Source: Apus apus (taxonomy: Eukaryota > Chordata > Aves > Apodiformes > Apodidae). Taken from it: a stretch of 64,000 bases of DNA. Both the position numbers and the translations under genes were made by a program. Below the pieces are notes generated by a model. That model was not told the DNA's origin, ran no database searches, and was given only the letters and a program-made list of their open reading frames with translations. Shown here in pieces: positions 17,326-28,800 of this stretch (position 1 is the first letter of the stretch; every line of letters starts with the position of its first letter). The stretch lies in assembly GCF_020740795.1 (NCBI RefSeq), contig NC_067282.1:126289132-126353131 (forward strand), written 5' to 3'.

Positions 17326-18339
17326 TCACTAAATGGGTCCTTAACAGAGATTAATTAAGAGAGGAGTATTGGACCCAGCTGCACCTAGGCTCCTCTCTGA
17401 GAAAGAGATTAGAAATCAAGGGGTCCAGTCCAAATCTCCCCAGGTCAATCCCCACCTCTGGGAATCTCTATCCATGCCCACTTTGTGGAACGTGCTGTAA
17501 CAACCCTGTGGGATGTGGTATTTAATTGGGGCCCCCACCTCTGGGAAGCCATGCTCACCTTGTGGGACGTGACACACACATGAATGGGTCTTCTCATCTT
17601 ACAGATTTTCTTAAAACTTAGGGTTTCTATTTTGTGCTGGCCATGGATGCTACACATTGTTATCTTTGTGGTGTTGTCATTTCTAGATGCTCAGATGGGA
17701 CTCAGCTAACTTCTGTAGCATGATGAAGTTTCAAAGCAAGACAAAAATGAAGATGTTTGAAGATACATCGGGCTGAAATCCAGTTGCCACATTCCGCAGC
17801 AGACCAGTAACTTACAAGTTATGTTGCTGAATGGTTATGGACCCTGATGTACTCAACTACATGTCGATCAAGTGATTTGGTTTGTCCCAAAGAAAACTGT
17901 TGACACAAGAGTGGCCAGAAAGAAGCCTTGTGACATCCAGCCTGAGGACCTGGAAATGGGAAAGAAAACTTCAGCCACTCTGTACATATTGCTTGGAATA
18001 ATTCTATTTAGTTAACATAGAAGACACTCCCCAGCCAGCTGTGCTCAGCTTTAGATACCCTCTCAGACAACAGGGGCTGGAACTGCTTCCCCAGCCTGCA
18101 GCTTTTCTGCCTGTCTTGATTGTCTGCTAAACATCTGGAGGTTTTGGCATGGCCAAAGGGTGCTATAAGCATTAATAAACTAGAAGAGATAGGCACTGTT
18201 CCCACCAGCCCCTGCTTTATTCTGTAAACAATCACTGGTGCCTGCACATTGCAGATCTGAGCAGCAGCACATTCCCCAGTGCTATCACACAACAGGCCTC
18301 CTGTTTGGAATGGTTGGGAATAAGGAAACATAGAACTCC
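17326..18339. other. Intergenic, nothing recognised
   Basis: No recognisable gene. Two imperfect local copies of a block containing cccacctctgggaa (17451-17464 and 17532-17545) are the only structure noted. Confidence 0.45.
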
Positions 18340-18520
18340 CAACATGATTAATAGAATTATTGGATTGTTTAGATTGGAAAAGACCTTTAAGATCATCAAT
18401 TCCAAATCTAACTCTACCATGTCCACTGCACAGTCTTGCTAGAGAGTGACCCTAAACAGCACACAATTAACTCCTAAGCATCTCAGGATTCCTAAGCATT
18501 TGTATAGGAGAATTTAAAAT
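18340..18520 (-). repeat. Short, old CR1 3' fragment
   Basis: Plus strand shows TTGGAAAAGACCTTTAAGAT, followed by caccatgtccac-type sequence, the complement of a CR1 3' UTR of the same subfamily as the element at 38.7 kb. Confidence 0.65.
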
Positions 18521-18653
18521 CCATTATGGATAATAACCATTCATATAAAAGCAACATCATGTGACCACACTTACATGTCCAAAGCCAAAAAAATAAGTAA
18601 AGTACACAATAAGAACACAAAAAAAATGTTTCCACAGAGCAGACAATTTCCCT

Positions 18654-18659
18654 TTTATT
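18654..18659 (-). terminator. Candidate APOBEC1-like poly(A) signal
   Basis: AATAAA on the minus strand, about 0.5-0.6 kb beyond the candidate stop codons. It would give a short 3' UTR. Confidence 0.4.
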
Positions 18660-19173
18660 CTGTTGTTTCTACAATCATAAAAACATGGAGAATAAAACTT
18701 TAAAATTAAGTAGTATAATCCTTAATAAGATAATTGTATTATGTTGTAACAAAAGCTGTAATATAATAATGATATTATATAAATGCTAACAGCATCAAGT
18801 CTTTTCTGAAACAGACACATAGCCATAAAAGTGATCTTCATAAGAAATTATCAAAAACAGAATGCATTGGTCTGAATACTTCTTTGAAAGACATCAGAGC
18901 AGGAAAAATACTACTCTCCTCTCAAGAGGGTATTCACGGAATTTGGTGGCAGAATCAGCAGACGTCAAAGGCTTGTTCCTAGGGAATGGTCTCCACCCCC
19001 ATTGGACTCTCAGAAAGTTTTGTAAATACCCAAAGCACTGTGTCCTGGCTGCCTAGCTGCATCATCTGAACTGCCTGATGGTGCTCCTTCACAGTGTGCT
19101 CCTACACTGTGTCAAATGCTTGGCAATGCACAGCCAGCGATAAGAGCCTTCTCTGGTGGCAGTCCGAAGCTCA

Positions 19174-19304
19174 TCATTCATGGCTGTAGACTTCAGGGAC
19201 TGGCTTTTCTGGTTTTGTAAATCTTGTTATGATGGGCAAATTGTGATGGAAAGCATGCTGCTGATGCTTGGTAGTATTCAGTTTGCCAACAATGGAGGAA
19301 ACCC
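19174..19304 (-). CDS. APOBEC1: APOBEC1-like terminal exon with ambiguous frame
   Basis: Follows a very good acceptor (TTTTTCCTTCTGCTAG). Read in phase 0 from exon 4 it gives GFPPLLAN and a TGA at 19280-19278; the GFPP start resembles the LPPCLK start of the mammalian last exon. Another frame stays open to a TGA at 19176-19174 and contains [12 protein letters not shown]. Either one base was lost early in the exon, or the upstream donor is shifted, or the short form is real. Confidence 0.55.
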
Positions 19305-22300
19305 CTAGCAGAAGGAAAAATACACATTAACTTTAAAAATTATATGCCAAAAGCTTAAGTTGTCCCTTCACCATAATCCAAAGTTTGAAAATACAGCATC
19401 TAGTCCAAGAAATCGCTCGGATCCGCCTTCAGCATCTTAGATAATATCCCTTGAAACACAGCTTTCCAGACAACAGGGAAGCACCTCAGAACTTACTGTG
19501 CCATGTAAAGCCCTGCTAGGACAGACTACTTAGAAGCAGAAGCATGTAAACAGTGTCTGATTGCAGAGCTGAATCCAGGGGAAGTGGAAATAGATCCTAT
19601 GGAAAGGCAGAATTTTGGGGATTAGAAGGGCCTTCTATAGGTCTCTGGTCCAACACCACGTTTGAGGCATGGCTAAGTCCAAAGCTAGATCAGGTAACTC
19701 AGAGAAAAATTCTCAGTAGAATGGAGATCTGACAGCCTCTCCAGGCACCTGCTCCAGTACAGGACCACTGTCAGGCAAGACTTTTTCCTTCTGTTCAGTT
19801 GGAATTTCCTTTGTTGGAACTTGTGCCTGTTGCCTCATTTTCCCTCTGTGCCATTCTGAGGGGAGTCTGGCTCTGTCTTTGCTGCTTTTATATAGTGGAA
19901 AACTGCAGTTAGATCCCACTTAGGCTTCTTTTCTTTAGGTCTAACAAAGCCAGTTCCCTCAGGCTCTCCTTGTAGGGCAAGTGCTCCCTGACCATTGCTG
20001 TGGCACTCCAGCAAAACCTCTCTGGTTCCTCAGTGTCTTTCTTATGCTGGGGTGGGGAGGGGTGGGGGCCAGGACTTGACACAAAGGTCCGAATTTCTCT
20101 GAAGCATGTGCCTGGAACTCACTCTCCTCATTACCCCTCTGTGTAATTAGTACAATAGGGCTGGATGTTCACAACGGTTGAGTACATAGACCTTCCCATT
20201 CTTTCTGTGGGGGCATTGGTGGTTAGTCAGGATTACAGATGACCGGCCCTATTCACCTTCACTTTAGGGGTGGGTGAGTTTGGCAGAGACAGCAAAGCAA
20301 TTGAGCAAGACTTGCAGCATGAGTGTCCCAGTGCAAGCTTCCTATCCATCAGGATTCTGCAGTAATCAACAAGGTTGCCAGGAGCACAGGGAAAGACACG
20401 TCATTTGCTAGCTGGATATGTTCATGGCTTCAAACTTGAAGAGGGGAAATTTAGATTAGAAATGAGGTTTAAATTCTTAATTTTGAGGGCAGTGAGACAC
20501 TGGCACAGGTTGCCCAGGGAAGTTGTGGACGCCCCATCCCTGGAAGTGTTCAAGGCCAGGTTGGATGGGGCTCTGAGCAACCTGATCTAGTGACAGGTGT
20601 CTCTGCCCATGCAGGGGGAGTGGATTTTAAAGTCCTCACTGTATTTGTAGTTCTGTGTATCCCTTACTCTATCTACTGCCATCCATTCTGCTCTAAGGAC
20701 CAGTTCAAGCAAGAACTGGCTTGCCCCACAAAGGGTGACTGAGCCAGGAAGTTAACTCCAGACCTGGTCTTCTTTTCTGTTCAGTAGACCACCTTGTCTT
20801 TCTTGTATAGTAGGACATCAGGCCATACAAATAACTTCTGCAGTTTTATAGATTGCAATAAATAGGGAATGCAGATCTCAGTTATATGGTACTGTGATAT
20901 GTAAGCTCTGATTCTGAAAGTGAATCCACCCATCTGGGCATTTGAACTTGCTCAGAATTCAACTAAAATCAGTGGCCCTGTCCTGGGAGGCAAAAAGAGT
21001 GTACTTGAATCATATTTACACAGCTGAATCATCTTTTGGGTTCAATTAGCTCCAGTAAGCTGCAAGTTAATGGACTTGTAGCTGATCCATGTAAAGAGTT
21101 GAAATAATTTACCCGTTCCTCAGTAAAAAAAAATGAGATAATTGCTAAATATCTTCTCTACTCCTGGCCATCAAGGCACAGTGTAGCAGTATAGTCCTTG
21201 GCAACCTCTTGCCTCCTTGGCCCTCTGTTCATGCAGCATCAAGCCCATGCTTGGTTTTCCTACTGTCATTTCTACTAACACTATTGCCAAATACTTCAAA
21301 CCTCCTTTTCCTATGATTTTGCATTACTTTTTGCTCTCAGCATTTTCTTCAAGTGGCTACTAACCAAAAGGATATTGAAGAGTTCACACTGATTCAGAAA
21401 GATGTATGGCATGAAGTTCTGGGGCAAATAATCATCTTCTCCGTGTTGGTATGCAACAAATCTTTTCCAGACATAACTGTAATCTGAGGAGAGAGATATT
21501 CAGTCACTCTTGATGAAAGGTGTGTCTAGTTCTTTCTTCATGAATATGTCAGTGAGTCACCTCTTCCTCAGTAAGAATACAATAAAGGGCAGGAGAAAGA
21601 TACTCATCTGAGGGTTTTCAAGCCAGGGATCAACAATGACTTGCAACTACACAAATAAGTTGGTGGAAAGGGGAACTAAAACTGTACAAATAGCAATATG
21701 CCTAAAAAAGAGAATTTACAGAGAGAGAGATCATTATGGTAGCTGGGGCAACCCCTATCACAGGTAGCACATCAGGGTGTAAAGCCACAGTGTGTTGGCC
21801 AAGGGAGAAGGAATGAGTGATTGGCAAGTTGCTTCTTTGGGAGGGACTGAAAAGGGAAGTGGCACACACAGCCAGGGCTATTCAGGCATAACTTTTGGCA
21901 ACCTTGTGCTTGATGACAGCAGGTTTGGGTAAGACAGTAAACTTGTTGCTTCAACTATGACTCTGACTTCTCTTGTTGATCAGGGAAAATCTGGAGTGAA
22001 CAGCCTAGCATTTTGCTGTTTCATATTGCTCTTAGTGTTGATAAGAGGGCTGGAGGCTACCTCAGTGCTCTAGTGGTATAATCCCAGAGACAGGATCCCC
22101 AAGATAAGCCATGTCCTTTAAGTTTACATTTGACCAGGTAGGTTTTGTAGCTACACACTCCAGTAGTAAGTATCCAGACACATATGTAAGATTCATTTGT
22201 TCAAAGGCACATTATTTCCTGTGAGCTACATGTCTGGTCTATTTTTACTGCCAAGCATCAACAGGCAGGTGAGATATACATACAAAAAGACACACATGCA

Positions 22301-25300
22301 AGACAAAATTGGCCTCTGTGATGCATAATCAGAAAGTCTGCTTAAGATATGTCTCCTCTTCTCCAGCAGTCAGGGGAAACCAATTACTTTTGTCAGCTAG
22401 CAAACTGATCTGCCTATATATGATAGAAAGGAAAAATTCTGCCTTACTGTCAGGACTTTTCACTGTATATAATGGAAGCATGGATGACTAGAGAAAGACT
22501 TAACTCTCCTTGTTCAGATTTGGCAGCTGTATAGGATTAGGGAAAAATGAAGGCAGGAGAGAGTGGCATTCGTGCAGACATTAGTCCTCCCCAATGCCAG
22601 TCATCACCACTATTACAAAGCACAACTGCTGAGACTGGGACATAATCCCAGAATTTCAATCCACACCTAAGCAAAGCCAAAGAGTAGTTGGGTTACCTTC
22701 AGGTTTCATAATATGTATAATGACTCCTCTCTTTGCCAGTTTCCAGAGACCTTGCCGGTTACGGATATCCAGATGCTTGAACAGCTTGGCTGCATATATT
22801 TCTAGGGTTACATTGGGATGTACCCTCAGGAACTCGAGAATTCTTTCAGAGCATTTCCCACAGGGGGTAGTGGATAGGATCCAGGTGATGGAGCAAGAAA
22901 CTAATGGCTTGGCATTGAAACAATTTTCCAAGAAGTTGACTTCAGCATGTTGGGTAGAATTGTTTGTGCACCAATTCCTCCAGATAGTACCTCTGCTCCA
23001 CCTGATTTCATACAGCAGATACACCACATTTGGATGTTGGCCAGGCAAAAAATTTCTTTTAAAGTCATTTGGCTGTATCTTCCACCTGTGACAAAAGTAC
23101 CAGCAGTACGATGATCTCAACACTTCAGTGATGTTTGATCCCATTGTGCATTGCCTGCTCTCAGTGTCAGCCAAGCCTCTCACTTTCAGCTTTTCCCATC
23201 ACAAATAAGTAGCTTGAAGAATGTTGCAACCTAATGACCTAAATCTGGAAATTGATGAACTATTCCCCTGCAGTAGCCCTAGTGCAACATTCAAAACACC
23301 TCCTTGATAGGTGTTGGGAGGGTAAGCAACCTCATGACTACTCTGAGATCAGCAGTGGTCAAAGCAGTGAGAAAGATGGAAATGAAGATCAGTGAAAGAA
23401 ATGGTAAGAGGTAAACAGGGCACAAGGCTTCTTAGCTTTGACTGTCTGTGGAAATGTATATGGGGCCCAGGTAGTACATAGTGATAGAACTGTATCTCTT
23501 ACCCTTGGTTGTTCGCTCTGGATACAGAACCTATACAGAAAATATTTGTGAGTATGGCAGATCAGAAAACAAAATTTCTTCCACAAGTCCTGGCCTGGCC
23601 TTTTTCAGTCTATCCACTCCCTGCAAAATCTCTTTTATCTAAAAGGGCTTAATAAGTAATCTCTGCACAGCAAGACAGCCACTCTGGGATGCAGGATCAG
23701 TGTATTTCTACTGGGAGCTTGTAGCAGGATGCTCCATCTCAGTGTGACTGCCTCAGTTTCTGTTTGTGATTCAATTGCTCTCTGTGTCTCAGTTTTACAG
23801 CCCCATGCCTGGAGTGGAAAGATTCCCATGGGAAAGGAAAGGTCCAAGCTAACTCTGAACTGGTAACAAGCTTGAAAGTACAAACAGAGGGCCAAGTTGA
23901 TGTCTGTAGCAGCAGCTGCTCCCCGGTGTTGAAGAACATGGAGCCCAGCCTAGCCACACTAGGCCCAAAACAATGACAAAACAAGAATGAACCGATAAAC
24001 AAGAGCTTGCTTGGTGAGAAAAGGGCCTTCTTGGGTTTTTCCACTGTTTTTGCCTTACTCTCCAATGAGAGATTTTAGAAGTACAGCTACATAATTAAAT
24101 GACAGTAGTCAAACCATTTTATTCTTGTCCCATCTTTGACTGGACAGATTCTTGTACACTTTCCCTAAGAGGTGTGCTGGACCTTCTCCTCTCCAACAGG
24201 GATGCCTGCTTCACCAATTATTTCTCTGAAGTCAAAAAACAAGACAGGGGACATCCAGCTGTGGCCATAAGAGGGTGAGAGATATCTGTTCTCCCTCTAT
24301 CTCTTTATTAGCTGGCCTTAATATTGAGTAATCTTTCATTCTAGAACTTTAAGACCTCAGGATCCTTTTTAGATAATAGCAATTATTGCCTTATCACTTG
24401 GCCTAGGTATTATTTTTAATCATTGTTTTAGATAAGGCCTATTAACAAGTAAGTTAATAAGGAAGTCAGGCCTATTAATAAGTAACCATTTAAATGGTTA
24501 ACCTCTGCCAAGTAACTGAGTATTAGTTGTGCATATTATTGTTATGATACCTTTTTGCATTATTGCTTTAACTTTCTGTTCTGCTGCCCTAATACCCCAA
24601 ATCCCATACAGTTTGGTTGTGTTTTTCTTTGGTGGTTTGGTCATTAAGACCATTAAGCCCTAGTGCTGTTTTCAATAAATCTTGTTTTGTGCATATATAT
24701 CTCATCTGCTATCTCACCCGTTTAGGACAGAGGTAAAATTGGTGGCGGTTTAAACTACCCTGTACATGAATCCTCTCTCACTTTAATACATTTGGATTCA
24801 CCATGACCTCACTCAAGTTTAAATTCACTGATTTCAGCAGTACTGCACATGCTTTTCCCTGACTAATGGAAGAACAGAATCATGTCTCTTTTCCATTTGT
24901 ACCTTCCAAACCACTTCTACTAGTTAAAATTTGAGGGTTTTTTTCTGTTGGTTTTCACAATAGCAATCTAGACAAAACATTTTCACAGCCAATGGATCTT
25001 TCTTTTCTTACTATGGAACTGTTTCAAAAGCTGAAAAAACATCAGTACAAAAGGAAAAAACACCAGTGCAGAAAGGAGGGTGATTTCTCACTAACTAATG
25101 CCTATGGGGTGGCTCCATAGACCTGCCTGACTATATACATTTTGTCTCTCATGATGGCAAAGAAGATCAAACCTGTAACTCATTCATCCCTTCCCAGCAT
25201 AGGTCTACATGAAAACAATTGCAAGTGATCAAGGCTAGTTATCTCTTTTGTAAAAGTCCACTGATAGCAAATGTAAGGATCTAAGAATCCTAGATCTTTA

Positions 25301-25821
25301 AGAGGAGAAATTATGAAATATACAGAGTGAAATTACATTTCAGCAGGAAAAAAATAGTCTTCCAGATCAACAGAGACCTGATCAGCTCCTTGCTCAGCCT
25401 TATTTCACTGATTCTTTAAGGGCATTGTCTAGTTGTTTATTGTGTTGAAAACAAAATAGGTGACAGTATAAAAAACCTAATTTACTCCATTCTTTCTTGC
25501 CTTTGAGATCTCTTTCCACATTAAGAGGTATTTAGGAATTTGAACTCTTTCTGCCTACTGCCATATCAGCATTTAGCAAAATGACACATTGACATTTTGA
25601 AGCTGGACCTACAACTCATGATACTGTAATGCATTCAAAGACATGACACACAAAAATCCACAAATGTCTCCTCTGTATCTTCATGTACCAACACACACAT
25701 TTGTTTGTACTTCACCAGTTCCTTAGAAACAACTACAGTAAATGTCTACACTGAGTATGAAGAAATAGACCTACTTGTCACATACATGTAGGCACTCACC
25801 TCTGTCAGTGGTAGCAGCCAT
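19278..25821 (-). CDS. APOBEC1: APOBEC1-like cytidine deaminase, five exons
   Basis: AID/APOBEC cytidine deaminase; known APOBEC1 proteins edit RNA or deaminate DNA. Minus-strand exons: 25821-25800, 23530-23503, 23085-22697, 21483-21365, 19304-19278. Phases are 1, 2, 1 and 0, all GT/AG. The joined protein starts [17 protein letters not shown]. The core has HAEVNF (H63, E65) and TTPCGKC (C92, C95), matching the zinc ligands and catalytic glutamate. [15 protein letters not shown] and [13 protein letters not shown] are APOBEC1-type blocks. Exon 4 begins DYSYVWKRF, with V where the family usually has C. Oddities: TTPC replaces the usual SPC, and a TGA arrives eight codons into exon 5, giving 194 aa versus 236 in human. 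A donor four bases downstream in exon 4 would open a longer frame of about 230 aa. It lies between AICDA and NANOG, as in mammals. Whether it is active is unknown. Confidence 0.85.
19600..20090 (-). repeat. Old CR1 LINE fragment
   Basis: Diverged complement of CR1 RT C-terminus and 3' UTR: TTGGGGATTAGAAGGGCCTT at the left, CAGCCTCTCCAGGCACCTGC, and the complement of the EEPERLCWSATAM-like end near 20030. It lies in the intron between APOBEC1-like exons 4 and 5. Confidence 0.65.
20400..20660 (+). repeat. CR1 LINE 3' tail fragment
   Basis: Encodes the CR1 C-terminal block [14 protein letters not shown]...[19 protein letters not shown], followed by GATCTAGTGACAGGTGTCTC. Inserted in the APOBEC1-like intron 4, opposite in strand to the gene. 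Confidence 0.9.
21365..21483 (-). CDS. APOBEC1: APOBEC1-like exon 4
   Basis: 119 nt, acceptor CTCTCCTCAG, donor TTG-GTTAGT. Encodes [20 protein letters not shown] and ends CELFNILL, corresponding to the FVNYPPGDEA...LELHCIIL part of human APOBEC1 and to AID exon 4 (116 nt), with the same phases. A second GT four bases further on is discussed in the findings. Confidence 0.85.
22697..23085 (-). CDS. APOBEC1: APOBEC1-like exon 3, catalytic exon
   Basis: 389 nt from acceptor TTTTGTCACAG to donor GTAACC, open throughout. Starts WKIQPNDF and ends HIMKPE. It carries all zinc ligands and the catalytic glutamate. The open frame continues upstream to 23183, but the family-like sequence begins only at the acceptor, so the upstream part is intron. 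Confidence 0.9.
23503..23530 (-). CDS. APOBEC1: APOBEC1-like exon 2 (28 nt)
   Basis: Acceptor ATATTTTCTGTATAG, then 28 nt, then donor GTAAGA. It is the only short candidate I found whose length (1 mod 3) links the phase-1 end of exon 1 to the phase-2 start of exon 3. Encodes [10 protein letters not shown] across the junctions. Confidence 0.68.
23531..25799 (-). other. APOBEC1-like intron 1
   Basis: 2.27 kb between exons 1 and 2. An LTR-like segment occupies much of 24.1-24.75 kb; the rest shows no recognisable feature. Confidence 0.6.
24090..24745 (+). mobile_element. Possible retroviral LTR
   Basis: AT-rich stretch ending in AATAAA at 24674-24679, then a polypyrimidine/GT-rich R-U5-like run, then ggtaaaattggtggcggttt, which resembles a degenerate start of a primer-binding region. 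Contains imperfect repeats of AGGCCTATTAA-AAGTAA. No protein remnants and no target duplication established; borders approximate. Confidence 0.3.
25800..25821 (-). CDS. APOBEC1: APOBEC1-like exon 1 (22 nt coding)
   Basis: ATG in a good Kozak context (gcagCCATGG on the complement), seven codons MAATTDR plus one base, then the strong donor GTGAGT. Its phase 1 end fits exon 2. Human APOBEC1 also starts with a very short coding exon. Confidence 0.72.
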
Positions 25822-25853
25822 GGATACGTCTGGATTTGTCTGATCATGGGCGT

Positions 25854-25862
25854 CCTTTTATT
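25854..25862 (-). promoter_or_regulatory. TATA-like box upstream of APOBEC1-like exon 1
   Basis: Minus strand reads ACCAATAAAAGGACG about 35-40 bp before the exon 1 ATG, combining a CCAAT-like and a TATA-like element. If used, the 5' UTR would be very short, so an upstream promoter is also possible. Confidence 0.3.
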
Positions 25863-25985
25863 GGTTTCACATTTAATTTAGTTTCTATTCCCAAGGATTA
25901 CTCACCTGAATACTTGTTCACCAGTGACTTCCTCTTATACAAAATAACTAAGTCATCAAGTGAAACTGAAAGCAAGATCCCAGCC

Positions 25986-26010
25986 AAAAAAAAAAAAAAA
26001 AAAAAAAAAA
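25986..26010 (+). repeat. Poly(A) tract
   Basis: About 25 consecutive A, 165 bp upstream of APOBEC1-like exon 1. Confidence 0.95.
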
Positions 26011-27741
26011 GGGCAGCAAAAAAGGACAGGTCCTGCTCAGAAGTGGATCCATGAGTGCATACAAGGTTGCCTGCCAGAAGCTGGAACTAACAGGTGAGCC
26101 TTTTTTTCACTGCAGAATAGAAATTCTACCTCTTTATTACCACTAGCCCCAGAATAGAAAAACAGCTTTTCTCTAGTCACCCCAATGCACCAGGAGAGAC
26201 TCTACACAAGTGGCATCAGTTCTCAGAGCTGTGGCATGGCAAACAACTTTTCTGGAACCTAAATACCATCAGAAAATTGAGCAGAACCCTGTGGAGAGAG
26301 GGAAGCAGAAGATATAATCTGCAAAAGCTTGTGATTTAATGGATCTCTAGCAGGTTGTGATGGTTACTGCCATTTCCTTTCATGGGACCATTCTGTGGAG
26401 TTCCAAGGACCCTTGAGCCAAGGTCCTCACATAAACAGGAAAGACTCACAGTGTGTGTGTGGACACATCTACAGCTGTGGTCAGCAACCAGGCCAACACT
26501 CTCAGGCTAACTCTAAGCAAGCTTCCCAGCATCCAGGACAGCTATGAGAGCAGATAGCTTGTTGTAGGGGAGCACTGAGATATTTAGGTAATTTCACAAC
26601 AGAGAAGAGCTCTGTACTCAGATGGGCACCTGAGAGGAAGACCAGAGCCAGCTGCTGTGTATCTGCAAAAGCAATTGGTCATGACATGTCATTGATGTAA
26701 AAAGACCAGGCTTTTTCCAGTGCCCCAAGAAATCTGCTCAGCATTATGAACTTGGCATCACCCATTTAATCTGAAAAATTAGTGAAACAGTGCTAGTTGC
26801 TAGTGAGGAGCTTTCCTCTAACTGACACATCCAAAAATGGGCTTACAGAGCAAAGGGATTACAAAAGGATTCTTCATATGGCTTAGCTAGAGAAGTCTGT
26901 GCTGTGTCAATCTGTATGACTAAAATTGTAGTTCCTCTGATTTTGTGACACAATTATTTTGTGACCTGTTGCAAGCTGAAGAAATGGATCTCTGGTCACC
27001 TATGTCCAGGCATGTGCATTCCTTGAGGACAAAGCCATTGCCTTCCTGCAGACTAAGTTTGACTTAAGATTGTAAAGCTAGGGGAGTTAATTATTTTTGT
27101 TTTCCCAGGCTGGCCCTCAATATTCTGTTGTCAAAAATTACTCAGTTTACTGCATGGGCAGAACAAACAGAAGTGAACATGAATGGTGGAGTACAGAGGG
27201 AGGAGATCTGCTGCACCACATAGATATACACATTAGTTCATACCTTAGAATTAGTGAATAGGATCAGCTCAGATACTCAGAGACTTTTTGAAACAAATAA
27301 GTGTTTAACAAATATGGTTTTGAGTTAATGGACATGGTGATCATAAAGCCAGAAATGCATTGATACTACAGTAATCTCTTAATTTCCTTATCCCTGCAGT
27401 AGGTATTTACAAATATGCAGCTGTAAATAGGTCTTAGAGATGCTTAGCATGATCTGCCAAAAATGGCTTGATTAGCAGCAGTGGTCAGTAGCAGTAGATA
27501 CTGGTATGAAACTAACAATGTGCCACAGAAAGCAGAGAGAGAAAAAAAAAGGCGAAGCAGGAGCAGGGAATTTCCAACACAACATTTCCAGGCATCTCCA
27601 GGAAGCTGAATGTGCTTTATGAGATGGTGGAAAACCAAAGAAAAAAAAAATCAAAATAAAAAAAATTAATTCTGTCATTCCTGCCAGCTAATGTGAAGAT
27701 AGGATTCCCTTCTAAATCCAGCAGATGGTTTAACCATAACA
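26011..27741. other. Intergenic, nothing recognised
   Basis: Upstream flank of the APOBEC1-like gene. No gene or clear repeat recognised on either strand. Confidence 0.45.
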
Positions 27742-28800
27742 GAAAGTTGGGATTGTTCAGCCTGGAGAGGAGAAGGCTCTGGGAGTTGTCAGATATTAAT
27801 TGAAATCTGTAAAACTTGGGGGAAAAAACACATTTGGGAAAAAATTACATAAAAGAGAACATAAGGAACAGGCAGAATTAAAACAAGGCCTAGGTAAGAG
27901 TGAAATAATAAGAATTAGACACAACCAGATGCCAGTTAGAGAAAAACACTCCTCAAGTAGTCACCAGCCTGACCTTGAGACAGGCCTTCAAGACACCTGC
28001 TAGACAGATGAAAGGGATGGAAAGCAGTACTCTCCACAGCTTATCTTGATTACACTCTTGAGCACTGGGGAAAAACACACTGAGTAATTGAAATCACCAT
28101 ATTAATATATTAATGAGCCAAGAGCATACTAAAATTCACTCCCACAGGCTAGAGGGACCCCTACTAACAAAAAGCCCCTTACTCTTTGAGCATACATAGT
28201 GAAATTCCTGAGCACTGCCACTTTAAATGGAAGCGAGGGATTAGTGACCAGTGTGTGCCAGTGATAGAATAATGCTAGAGATAAAGTTCATTCTTACGTT
28301 TTTGGGTATAAAAGTAACACTTGTATTTCAGGAAGCTGAGCTTGCTTTGTGGAATACCACCCTGCTCCCTTTTCTGCACAGAACTGGATATTAAAGGAAA
28401 TGTCTCAACTCTGTGTATGAATTGGCTTCTTGCACAATGGGTAACGGATTCCGCTTTCAGGACAACATGGGGACCTCACAGTGGCCTTCCAGTACCTGGA
28501 GGGGCCTACAAGAAAGATGAGGAGAGACTGTTTACAAGGTCACATAGTAAGATGACAAGGGGTAATGGATTAAAACTGAAAGAGGGGAGATTTAAGTTAG
28601 ACATTAGGAAGAAATACACTGACACAGGTTGCCGAGGGAGGTTGTGGAAGCCCCGTCCCTGGAAGTGTTCAAGGCCAGGTTGGATGGGGCTCTGAGCAAC
28701 CTGGTCTAGCGGGAGATGCCCATGCAGGGGGGTTGGAACTAAATTATCTTTGAAGTCCCTTCCAACCCTAGCCTTCTATGAATCTATGATGATTCTATGA
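27742..28800 (+). repeat. CR1 LINE 3' part split by a solo LTR
   Basis: Left part 27742-27785 reads GGGATTGTTCAGCCTGGAGA... up to gctctggga. The right part from 28468 resumes TGGGGACCTCACAGTGGCCT and continues to the CR1 tail (ccttctatgaatctatgatg). Without the insert the two halves form a continuous CR1 sequence. Confidence 0.85.
27787..28467 (+). mobile_element. Solo LTR nested in CR1
   Basis: 681 bp, TGTCAG...CAACA termini. Flanked by TGGGAG on the left and TGGGGA on the right, an imperfect 6-bp target duplication. Contains a TATA box (GGGTATAAAAGT at about 28304) and ATTAAA at about 28389, consistent with plus orientation. It interrupts the CR1 at 27786. No coding remnants. Confidence 0.7.

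Noticed and set aside
23086-23183. Upstream extension of APOBEC1-like exon 3 to the ATG at 23183
   Set aside because: The family-like sequence starts exactly at a good acceptor, and a phase-matched two-exon start exists further upstream.
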